Positions 1-5,299 of a stretch of 6,112 nt of DNA are shown piece after piece (position 1 is the first letter of the stretch; each line of letters opens with the position of its first letter). Source of the DNA: Deltaproteobacteria bacterium (lineage in GTDB: Bacteria > Desulfobacterota > BSN033 > UBA1163); the NCBI GenBank assembly GCA_016875255.1, contig VGRU01000215.1, positions 1 through 6,112 on the forward strand, given 5' to 3'. The position numbers and the translations under genes are program-made. The notes below the pieces were generated by a model. That model was not told the origin of the DNA, did no database searches, and saw nothing but the letters and a program-made list of their open reading frames with translations.

Positions 1-119
1 TCGTAAAAAGTCGTCTCACCGGTGAAAACCGGTGTCCAGTGTTTTCATAAGTGCCTGAGATAACTGGATTCCGGCTTTTGCCGGAATGACGATCATTAGG
101 TTTTTTCGACTTTTTACGA
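1..119. repeat. MITE/REP-like structured repeat with terminal inverted repeats (left end at window edge)
   Basis: Seen directly: bases 1-13 (TCGTAAAAAGTCG) are the exact reverse complement of 107-119. Between them are three nested or adjacent hairpins. CACCGGT (17-23) pairs with ACCGGTG (28-34) around a GAAA tetraloop. TCCAGT (35-40) pairs with ACTGGA (63-68). TTCCGGC (69-75) pairs with GCCGGAA (80-86) around TTTT. There is no open reading frame. The ends plus internal stems suggest a non-autonomous mobile element or a REP-type palindromic unit. The motif of GGATTCCGGC, a short loop and GCCGGAATGACG recalls dispersed repeats in many proteobacterial genomes (from memory, not checked). The element may extend beyond the left window edge. 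No target-site duplication can be judged. Confidence 0.75.
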
Positions 120-206
120 GACCATCACAAATGAAATGCCCTGTATTTTTTAACCCGTTGATTTGTAAGGGTATTTTAAATAATTGATAAGGTATTAAAA
201 AAAACT

Positions 207-233
207 TAAAGTTTTTTTATAATTAGACGATAA
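207..233 (+). promoter_or_regulatory. Sigma-28 (FliA) promoter of the flgM operon
   Basis: TAAAGTTT (207-214), an 11-nt spacer (215-225) and GACGATAA (226-233) match the enteric FliA consensus TAAAGTTT-N11-GCCGATAA at 15 of 16 positions with exact spacing. Transcription should start near 240, about 20 nt before the first start codon at 261. The genes it drives end in flgM, so sigma-28 would activate its own anti-sigma factor, a known feedback design. A TATAAT hexamer lies inside the spacer (218-223), but the matching -35 position (TTAAAA, 195-200) is poor, so a housekeeping promoter here is doubtful. Confidence 0.88.
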
Positions 234-260
234 AGTAAGTGAAGAAATAAAGGACCGCTT

Positions 261-680
261 ATGATCATCGGTGACTTCCATGTACAGCATATTTTAAAGG
301 CTTACAGTCAGCAACTGTCTGTGCGATCCCGTATCTCAAAAGATAGGGTCAATAAGCAAGACGGCCAAAAGGATGAGGTCACTCTATCGAAGGAGAGTAA
401 GAAGATGCTGGTCGTTGACAAAATTGCAAAAGAACTCATTGCGCAATTGACAAATGGCTCCCGGCGCAATGAGACCAGTCAGGCAATATTGAATCGTTTA
501 AGCCAGGAATATGGACGGCCGCTCGATGTGGCTTCGGATGGCGGACAGGGGATTGCTTTCAAGGTTCTGGGTGAAACCGATGGCGGGGTCAAAGAGTATC
601 TGGCTCCTGCCGAAAACAACCAGTTGGAAAAAAGGCTTTATGAGATGACGAAATCGTTCGTCAATGAACAACTCATTTGA
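261..680 (+). CDS. FlgM-associated small protein (DVU0524-like), function unknown
   Basis: A 139-residue soluble protein with no signal peptide, membrane segment or cysteine. The start ATG at 261 has AAAGGA (249-254) six nt upstream and lies about 20 nt after the predicted sigma-28 start site. It is first in a two-gene operon, 20 nt before flgM. Its size and place match the poorly characterised family described in Desulfovibrio as FlgM-associated (DVU0524 type); I assign that from memory of the family, not from an alignment. Residues 38-49 (DEVTLSKESKKM) resemble the FlgM segment DRVEFSTRSREM at FlgM residues 42-53, the start of the sigma-28-binding region. The C-terminal half (about 70-139) looks like a compact alpha/beta fold. 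The Bacillus gene before flgM, yvyF, encodes a protein of similar size, but I remember it as cysteine-bearing, so it is probably unrelated. The reading frame is secure; the role is unknown. Confidence 0.8.
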   Translation: MIIGDFHVQHILKAYSQQLSVRSRISKDRVNKQDGQKDEVTLSKESKKMLVVDKIAKELIAQLTNGSRRNETSQAILNRLSQEYGRPLDVASDGGQGIAFKVLGETDGGVKEYLAPAENNQLEKRLYEMTKSFVNEQLI

Positions 681-700
681 ATTTGAATAAGGAGAGAATA

Positions 701-1015
701 ATGAAAGTCTCTGACATCAACCAGAAGAACAACATGTTGCAGAATGTCGGCCAGGCCAATTCAACCCATCCTCCGGAGAAAAATCAAAAGCCCGGAGAAG
801 CGGATGCGAAGACTGCCTCCGGAGACAGGGTGGAGTTTTCCACCCGCTCCAGAGAGATGCAGAAAATCTATGAGGTCCTTCAGACGACTCCGGAAGTGAG
901 ATCGGATAAGGTTTCCGAGATTAAAAAGCGGATAGAGGATGGCCAGTATCGTGTGGACAGTGAAACTCTTGCAGAAAAGATCATCAAAGAATCCATCCTC
1001 GATCTGATCAAATAG
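701..1015 (+). CDS. flgM: Anti-sigma-28 factor FlgM
   Basis: FlgM binds sigma-28 (FliA) in the cytoplasm and blocks late flagellar transcription until it is exported through the finished hook-basal body. The protein has 104 residues, usual for the family. Residues 1-40 are polar and probably disordered. The conserved core follows: DRVEFS (42-47), TPEVR (63-67), then the helical stretch from 68 with DGQYRVD (80-86) and a hydrophobic C-terminal helix ending ILDLIK. I chose ATG 701 because AAGGAGAG (689-696) lies just upstream. An in-frame TTG at 677 would overlap the previous stop codon but would place this ribosome site inside the coding region. The gene is the last of its operon and is followed by a terminator at 1041. 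In many bacteria flgM sits beside flgN; here it lies beyond fliW on the opposite strand. Confidence 0.95.
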   Translation: MKVSDINQKNNMLQNVGQANSTHPPEKNQKPGEADAKTASGDRVEFSTRSREMQKIYEVLQTTPEVRSDKVSEIKKRIEDGQYRVDSETLAEKIIKESILDLIK

Positions 1016-1040
1016 AACCACCTTTAAATCATCTGCCTGA

Positions 1041-1081
1041 AAACCCTGAAAGCTGAGAATAAAGGCCTTCAGGGTTTTTTG
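1041..1081 (+). terminator. Rho-independent terminator of flgM, shared with the fliW 3' end
   Basis: AAACCCTGAA (1041-1050) pairs perfectly with TTCAGGGTTT (1068-1077), a 10-bp stem with a 17-nt loop. On the plus strand the stem runs into six T residues (1075-1080), then G and TTTT, which makes a convincing terminator 25 nt after the flgM stop. On the minus strand the same hairpin contains the fliW stop codon (1069-1071) and is followed by only a short run (TTTTC), so it is probably a weaker terminator in that direction. Confidence 0.85.
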
Positions 1082-1518
1082 TTTTCATGGGTGGGGACCG
1101 GATGGCGGTGAGAGTAAGGACTGCGATAAAGGACGATCTGTTTTGCCAGTCTGTTGCGTAGATTGATCACGATGGGTCCGAGGAGATTGGCGGTAATTTC
1201 GGACTTTCCGTTTGACGGGTGAATACTCACTACCACCAGGGTCTGAATCCCCTCTGAAGCCCTGTCAAGTTCAAGCCCCTCCGCATCTTCCGGACTGATT
1301 TCGATGTCGTAATCGGGTTGGAACCAGAGGGGATCGGTCAGGACGAAGGCAAGGGAGTCATTTTCGACCGATTGAAACCAGAAGAAGGGTGATTCCTCGG
1401 CGTGCCTCAAAAGGACAAACCGCTTCTCTTCCGGAAACCCGATCATTCCGTTGAGCAGATGGATGACCTGTTTCTCTTCTATCTCAATCGTTCCGAAACG
1501 GCTGGTCGATACCTTCAA
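1069..1518 (-). CDS. fliW: Flagellar assembly factor FliW (CsrA antagonist)
   Basis: FliW binds flagellin and CsrA alternately: when flagellin leaves the cell, freed FliW sequesters CsrA and relieves repression of flagellin mRNA. The protein has 149 residues, typical of the family. Family motifs seen are GMIGFPE (24-30), SPFFWFQS (43-50), DPLWFQPDY (62-70), TANLLGPIVIN (109-119) and YSHRHP (135-140). The start is a TTG at 1516-1518. No ATG lies between the csrA stop and the conserved N-terminus, and AAGGAG (1529-1534) lies 10 nt upstream inside the last csrA codons, so translation is probably coupled to csrA across a 7-nt gap. The stop codon lies in the terminator hairpin shared with flgM. 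It is the last gene of the minus-strand operon. Confidence 0.96.
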   Translation of the reverse strand: MKVSTSRFGTIEIEEKQVIHLLNGMIGFPEEKRFVLLRHAEESPFFWFQSVENDSLAFVLTDPLWFQPDYDIEISPEDAEGLELDRASEGIQTLVVVSIHPSNGKSEITANLLGPIVINLRNRLAKQIVLYRSPYSHRHPVPTHENKKP

Positions 1519-1525
1519 AGGGGGC

Positions 1526-1750
1526 TTACTCCTTTCCTTCTGTAATATTGTTCAGATGGCTTAACCCGATCTGAGTGGCAAGCCGGTTCTCCTCCGCTAT
1601 CTTCTGATAGACCTCCTCGCGATGGATGGGGGTGTCTCCCGGCGCCTCAATGCCCAGGCGGACCTGCTGTCCCCTGATCTCGATGACATGGACCTTGATC
1701 CTCTCTCCGATGACAATACGCTCACCCGCCTTGCGGGTCAGAATCAGCAT
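1526..1750 (-). CDS. csrA: Carbon storage regulator CsrA
   Basis: CsrA is a homodimeric RNA-binding protein that recognises GGA in hairpin loops and usually blocks ribosome binding; in FliW-bearing bacteria it controls flagellin. I chose ATG 1750 (74 residues, MLILTRKAGE) because CsrA proteins almost always begin MLxLxRK. The in-frame GTG at 1756 has its purine-rich site touching the start codon, which is too close. Visible features are L4 and R6 of the first strand, VRLGIEAP (30-37) and HREEVY (43-48) with the RNA-binding R44. EEN (53-55) includes an asparagine at position 55, the residue implicated in FliW binding in Bacillus subtilis. The C-terminal extension beyond about 60 residues fits FliW-regulated CsrA; the Escherichia coli protein has 61. 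It lies between flgL (44-nt gap) and fliW (7-nt gap). Confidence 0.97.
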   Translation of the reverse strand: MLILTRKAGERIVIGERIKVHVIEIRGQQVRLGIEAPGDTPIHREEVYQKIAEENRLATQIGLSHLNNITEGKE

Positions 1751-1793
1751 GTCCACCTTCCCTGGCGAAAATCTTGTAGCCGCACATCCTGTG
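1751..1793 (-). promoter_or_regulatory. Candidate CsrA-binding leader of csrA
   Basis: On the minus strand CACAGGATGTG (1783-1793) can fold as a 3-bp stem CAC/GTG with loop AGGAT, close to the CsrA target core ACA(N)GGAUGU with GGA in the loop. Two more GGA triplets overlap the ribosome site and start region, at 1759-1761 and 1752-1754, about 28 to 35 nt downstream. An upstream hairpin plus a site at the ribosome-binding region is the usual arrangement for CsrA repression by one bridging dimer. The stem is short and lacks one loop base of the hexaloop consensus, so this is a prediction. Confidence 0.4.
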
Positions 1794-1794
1794 A

Positions 1795-2688
1795 CTAACG
1801 AATATAATTGAGAATGGTCAGTTCCGCAATCCTCGTCGAGGAGAGGAGGGCGGCCTGGTAGGCCAGCTCTTTCTCCCTCAGTTCCACGACCACTCTCGCA
1901 TAATCCGCATCCTCGATTTGAGAAAGTCGTTCCTTCAGGTTCAAATCCAGATAATTCAGGATCTCTCTCTTTCCTTCCAGTCGACTCGTTCTCGCTCCTA
2001 CATCGGCAATCCCGTTATTGAAGTCGTCCTGAGCCCCTCTTAACTGGTCGATCTGTTGACCGATGGCGCTCCGGTCATTATCCTCGAGAGCTCTCTTCAG
2101 TCTGCCCAGGGTATCAAAAATTCCGGAGTCCATCAAAACGGCCTGTCCGTTTTTCCCCACGGTCAACTCCTCTCCCTTGCCGATCAGGATTCTAAAATCA
2201 TTGGCATCCCCGTCATACTGTGCAGTCTCAATCCCGCCAACCGTCACTTTCAAAAAAGGAGCCGTGCCTGTTCTGTAGCCCGAAAAGATGTAAGATCCTC
2301 CCAGTCTCGTGTTGCCCAGGGATATGGCCTGATCCAGGAGATGACCCACCTCTGTGGCCGCATAAGTCCTTGACTCACCGGACTGCGTATCGCTGGCCAT
2401 CTGAATGGCGATCTCTTGCGCCCGGTCAACGAGCTGGAGGGTCTGGGAAAGGACCGACTCGCTCATGTTTAACCATGACTCCCCCCTCTTCATATTGCGC
2501 TGATACTGCTCTAATTGTGAGAGGCTTGCCTTAAGGCCGAGCGAGTCGATGAGGGAGAGCGGATCATCCGACGGCCGATTCACATTTTTCCCAGAAGAGA
2601 TCTTCTCGTTGATCCTCTTCAGATCGCCTGACAGCCGGAGGATCCTCTCTTGAATGCCTTGATAGAATGACCGCGTCGCTACTCTCAT
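1795..2688 (-). CDS. flgL: Flagellar hook-associated protein 3 (hook-filament junction) FlgL
   Basis: FlgL is exported by the flagellar type III system and forms the junction layer between FlgK and the flagellin filament. The protein has 297 residues, close to the usual length. The N-terminal flagellin-like domain shows ISSGK (30-34) and NRPSDDP (37-43). GGSYIFSGYRTGTAPF (130-145) is the FlgL signature that leads into the variable middle. The C-terminal domain runs from about DVGARTSRLEG (229-239) to the final coiled segment LSQIEDADYARVVVELREKE (255-274). No signal peptide is expected. ATG 2688 has AGGAGG (2693-2698) upstream. It lies 65 nt after flgK and 44 nt before csrA; the flgK-flgL gap folds into a hairpin described separately. 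Confidence 0.96.
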   Translation of the reverse strand: MRVATRSFYQGIQERILRLSGDLKRINEKISSGKNVNRPSDDPLSLIDSLGLKASLSQLEQYQRNMKRGESWLNMSESVLSQTLQLVDRAQEIAIQMASDTQSGESRTYAATEVGHLLDQAISLGNTRLGGSYIFSGYRTGTAPFLKVTVGGIETAQYDGDANDFRILIGKGEELTVGKNGQAVLMDSGIFDTLGRLKRALEDNDRSAIGQQIDQLRGAQDDFNNGIADVGARTSRLEGKREILNYLDLNLKERLSQIEDADYARVVVELREKELAYQAALLSSTRIAELTILNYIR

Positions 2689-2714
2689 CTTCCCTCCTCT
2701 ATCTCATCTCCAAC

Positions 2715-2753
2715 AGAAACCAAGAAAGATTTTTTCCTGAGTTCCTGGCTTCC
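2715..2753 (-). promoter_or_regulatory. Intercistronic hairpin between flgK and flgL with GGA in the loop
   Basis: In the minus-strand mRNA GGAAGCCAGGAA (2753 to 2742) pairs along its whole length with TTCTTGGTTTCT (2726 to 2715): twelve pairs, three of them G-U. The 15-nt loop CTCAGGAAAAAATCT contains AGGA. The hairpin begins at the base after the flgK stop codon and has no U-run after it, so it is not a classical terminator. The 65-nt gap holds five GGA triplets, one of them in the flgL ribosome site. Possible roles are a CsrA target or a processing/stability element that sets FlgL against FlgK; both are inference. Confidence 0.45.
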
Positions 2754-4205
2754 TTACCTCATCTCCAGTAGGGACTGCAACATCTCATCCGCGATTGCGA
2801 CCAGTTTCGAGGCGGCCTCGTGGGCCCTCTGGACCTTCATCAGTTCGACCATCTCCTCATCCAGGTTCACTCCGGATACGGAATCCCTCAACTCCGAGAG
2901 GTGAGCGAGGAAGGCCTGGGTAAACTGTTGATTCTCGGCTGATTCGTCAGTCAGAACACCGATCTCCCCTACCAGCATACGATAATAATCGTCAAGGGTT
3001 TCCGCCTGAAGCGTGCTCAAAATAGACGCCCCCCGTTGATCGAAATTCCATTTTCTGATTTGGATGGACCCATCGGTCTGAATCGACAGGATTCTCATCG
3101 CATTTTCATTATCACCCGGGGCGCCCGATACCCCGCCTGCCGCAATATTGGCCGGGATCCCTTTCACATCACTGCTCAATCTGATATAAGAAGCCGCTCC
3201 GGTAAAATCGCTGGCGTTGGGGGTGTCAGGGGCGGTCTTAAAATTTTCGAAGAAATACTTTCCGGTCTCTCCCGAAAGGGTATATCCCGCAAGGTGCAGG
3301 GTATTGACCTCTCTCATCAGGGTCCCTGCCAGTTCATCCAGATTGGCGATATATTCGGGAATGGTTTCATCCCGGAGATCGAGCCATGCCCCGATCTTTC
3401 CGTTCTGGAGTTTCCGGCTGATATCGCTTGCAATGCCATTCCAGTAGATCGCATTCCCGTCCTGGCTCAGTTCCCAGTAATATTTGCCATCGACCAGGAT
3501 CATCCCATCCTCACTCATGACGGTCAGTGCGCCGTGCTGATCGGTCAGGTAAACATTGCCCACCAGCTCGGAGAGCTGTTCAATATGATTTGCCCTCTGG
3601 TCTCTCAAATCATTGGCCGCCGTCTGGTCGGACTCCGCAAACACGATCTTTTCGTTTAACTCCGCAATCTGTTTGACCAGCCGGTTTACCTCCCGAATGG
3701 AGAGTTTGAGGTTGGTGTTCATCTCCCTTTTGATCTGATAGAGAGACTCGTTCATCGATTGAAATCGGCGCGTGAGGACCTCCCCTTTTGCGAGAAGGGC
3801 CGTCCTCTCCGAAAACCCGCCCGGGTTGCTGGCCACATCCTGCCAGGCATTCCAGAATTCATTCATGGCCCGAACCAACCCCTGTTCATTCGTCTCATTA
3901 AAAATGGTCTCCATCTGAGAGAGGACAGATGCCTTCGTTTCATATTCTTTCAGAAGGGAGGTCTTCTGATGGATATTCCGGTTGATGAACTGATCCGTAT
4001 ATTGGACGACGGAGTCTGCCCTGACCCCCATTCCCACCTTCAACCGGTCAGCGAAATAAGGGGGATTCGATTCAAGAATCATCCTCTGGCGGGTGTACCC
4101 CGGAGTGTTGACATTGGCGATATTGTGACTTGTCACGCTGATCGCCTTCTGGTTGGCAAGAAGGGCTCCCTTGGCAATGTCGATCACATTCCGGATGCCG
4201 CTCAT
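2754..4205 (-). CDS. flgK: Flagellar hook-associated protein 1 FlgK
   Basis: FlgK forms the first hook-filament junction zone on the distal hook and is exported with help from FlgN. The protein has 483 residues from ATG 4205, shorter than the roughly 550 of enteric FlgK, as a small variable middle would give. The rod/hook family signature SHNIANVNTPGYTRQ is at 26-40, followed by VGMGVR (57-62). A coiled-coil-rich region runs to about 195. The C-terminal domain ends with SGVNLDEEMVELMKVQRAHE (444-463) and a helix rich in A and L, as usual. I chose ATG 4205, which has GGAGG (4213-4217) 7 nt upstream and lies 2 nt after the flgN stop. The in-frame TTG at 4211 is only 1 nt from that site. The minus-strand operon continues into flgL. 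Confidence 0.97.
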   Translation of the reverse strand: MSGIRNVIDIAKGALLANQKAISVTSHNIANVNTPGYTRQRMILESNPPYFADRLKVGMGVRADSVVQYTDQFINRNIHQKTSLLKEYETKASVLSQMETIFNETNEQGLVRAMNEFWNAWQDVASNPGGFSERTALLAKGEVLTRRFQSMNESLYQIKREMNTNLKLSIREVNRLVKQIAELNEKIVFAESDQTAANDLRDQRANHIEQLSELVGNVYLTDQHGALTVMSEDGMILVDGKYYWELSQDGNAIYWNGIASDISRKLQNGKIGAWLDLRDETIPEYIANLDELAGTLMREVNTLHLAGYTLSGETGKYFFENFKTAPDTPNASDFTGAASYIRLSSDVKGIPANIAAGGVSGAPGDNENAMRILSIQTDGSIQIRKWNFDQRGASILSTLQAETLDDYYRMLVGEIGVLTDESAENQQFTQAFLAHLSELRDSVSGVNLDEEMVELMKVQRAHEAASKLVAIADEMLQSLLEMR

Positions 4206-4207
4206 GT

Positions 4208-4714
4208 TCAAACCTCCCGATTCAACGCATAGGATGGAGAAGCAGATGGGCTTTTATGGCCCGGATAACCCGTCGACTCGCTCCACCGGCCGATCAGAGG
4301 AGAGATCAGCTCTGAAAGAAAAGCCATATACTCCCGTATGAAGGTGGTGTTCTGATCGTTAATCTGTCCGGCCCATGCCTTGAGCTGGTTAAGCGTCTTC
4401 TGATACGAGGAGAGACGGGTCTGATGAGTGGGGGGCAGAAGGGACGAGAGACACGAAAGCGTCCGGTCCCTTTCTCCCTTTCCCAGACCATTGAGGATCG
4501 TTTCGCTTGTTCTCCGGATCTCCTCCTCGATGATCCGGATCGTTTTGATGCGCTCCTCGATCGATCTCACCGATTTCATCAGAGAATCGGTGTCCCCTTC
4601 CCTCAACCATTTCGACTCTATCTTCATCTCTTTGATCAACCGGTGGTAGTTCGACGCCTCCTGTTCAAACAGTTGATATAAGAGATCCATATCTTCCTTC
4701 CAATCCTTCATCAT
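4208..4714 (-). CDS. flgN: Flagellar export chaperone FlgN
   Basis: FlgN is a cytoplasmic chaperone that binds the C-terminal helices of FlgK and FlgL and delivers them to the export apparatus. The protein has 168 residues and is almost entirely helical: a long charged helix covers about 5-70 and a second 98-142, with NTTFIREYMAFLSELI (122-137) resembling the conserved end of the family. A polar tail follows (144-168). Sequence conservation in this family is low, so the call rests on size, helicity and position directly before flgK. ATG 4714 overlaps the flgJ stop as ATGA and is followed at once by a second ATG (4711). AAGGAGG lies 9 nt before the first and GGAGG about 4 nt before the second, so either could be used. 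Translational coupling to flgJ is likely. Confidence 0.88.
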   Translation of the reverse strand: MMKDWKEDMDLLYQLFEQEASNYHRLIKEMKIESKWLREGDTDSLMKSVRSIEERIKTIRIIEEEIRRTSETILNGLGKGERDRTLSCLSSLLPPTHQTRLSSYQKTLNQLKAWAGQINDQNTTFIREYMAFLSELISPLIGRWSESTGYPGHKSPSASPSYALNREV

Positions 4715-5085
4715 TCCTCCACTCCTCCTTTCCTCAAAGGGTCCCGGGAGATATCGGCCTTTTTCATCTCAAAAGAACCGTTTTCGCCTGCCTTTTTCTT
4801 CATCTGACGAAGGAGCATCTTTCCCAGACCCAGCCCGCCGCTTTTTGAAATATTCTTGCTGATCTCTTCATCAAAGAGGGCCTGAAAGATATTTCTCTCC
4901 TTGCCCTCAGCCATGAATCCTGTTCGGGGAATGGTCTGCCGCATCGTTTTCATCATCTGATGGATTAAGATCGATTCGAACTCCTGACAGGCCTTCTCAA
5001 GCCTCTTCTCGTCGATCCGTCCATGGCCCTGGATTTTCGAGGAGTTCCAAGACTCCGGCCGCTCCCTTACCTCATTTATCGGCAT
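4711..5085 (-). CDS. flgJ: Rod-binding protein, FlgJ N-terminal-type (no muramidase domain)
   Basis: This protein matches the N-terminal rod-binding (rod-cap) domain of FlgJ, which acts in the periplasm during rod assembly. It has 124 residues, whereas two-domain FlgJ in enterics has about 313 with a C-terminal peptidoglycan hydrolase. The family core is seen as CQEFESILIHQMMKTMR (33-49), GFMAEGKERNIFQALFDEEI (56-75) and a GGLGLGKMLLRQM segment (83-95). The frame ends naturally at a stop overlapping flgN, so this is a normal short form rather than a truncation. A separate hydrolase would be needed to open the wall and is not in the window. ATG 5085 has GGGAG/GAGG purines 7 to 10 nt upstream, a modest ribosome site. 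The gene follows a 267-nt gap after flgI, so it may have its own promoter. Confidence 0.92.
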   Translation of the reverse strand: MPINEVRERPESWNSSKIQGHGRIDEKRLEKACQEFESILIHQMMKTMRQTIPRTGFMAEGKERNIFQALFDEEISKNISKSGGLGLGKMLLRQMKKKAGENGSFEMKKADISRDPLRKGGVEE

Positions 5086-5103
5086 TTTCCGCCCTCTCCC
5101 TTA
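5076..5103 (-). promoter_or_regulatory. Possible sigma-28 promoter overlapping the flgJ start
   Basis: The minus strand reads TAAG (5103-5100), 16 nt, then GCCGATAA (5083-5076), an exact match to the sigma-28 -10 element. The -35 matches TAAA at three of four bases, with a spacer one nt longer than the N15 consensus. Transcription would start inside flgJ and supply flgN, flgK, flgL, csrA and fliW, a set often under late (class 3) control. The -10 doubles as flgJ codons 1 to 4 and an exact 8-mer could arise by chance, so confidence is low. Confidence 0.35.
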
Positions 5104-5166
5104 ATCTTAAGTACCTTAATAATATGATCATGCGCAAAATGATAAAATTCACAACCAAGCGGATTT

Positions 5167-5299
5167 AAATTCGAAGCACGAAATCCGAAATTCGAAACAA
5201 TATCAAATGACCAAATTTTAAATGTTCAAAACGAAAAAAGCTTTAAGAAATTTGATTTTTGAAAATTCGAATTTGTTTCGGATTTCGATATTCGAATTT
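5167..5299. repeat. Imperfect palindromic repeat rich in TTCGAA, in the flgI-flgJ gap
   Basis: The arms 5167-5190 and 5276-5299 are inverted copies, identical at 21 of 24 bases; the three differences are one central triplet (GCA against TAT after inversion). The shared core is CGAAATCCGAAA. Five TTCGAA palindromes occur, starting at 5170, 5191, 5266, 5291 and 5298. The interior (5191-5275) is AT-rich and partly complementary to itself. There is no coding frame. The composition is unlike the flanking genes, which suggests an inserted dispersed element. Similar AAATTCGAA/CGAAATCCGAAA palindromes recur in genomes of uncultured sediment and groundwater bacteria (from memory). In the flagellar transcript it would fold into a long hairpin. 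The rest of the 267-nt gap holds no gene I can support. Confidence 0.7.

Noticed and set aside
677..700. TTG at 677 as the start of flgM
   Set aside because: It would bury the good AAGGAGAG ribosome site inside the gene; ATG 701 gives a standard FlgM N-terminus.
761..1021. An 86-codon minus-strand frame opposite flgM
   Set aside because: It is the complement of a clear flgM sequence and has no family resemblance.
2699..2716. A readthrough extension of FlgK using the second LLEMR-stop
   Set aside because: FlgK already ends at the normal family C-terminus; the downstream copy would need stop-codon bypass and has no supporting signal.
3036..3659. A 207-codon plus-strand frame opposite flgK
   Set aside because: It lies wholly antisense to well-conserved flgK codons, has no ribosome site of note and resembles no family; it is a shadow frame.
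4711..5085. flgJ as a truncated pseudogene lacking its hydrolase domain
   Set aside because: Single-domain FlgJ is common outside enterics, and the stop overlaps flgN in a coupled ATGA arrangement, with no remnant of a muramidase nearby.
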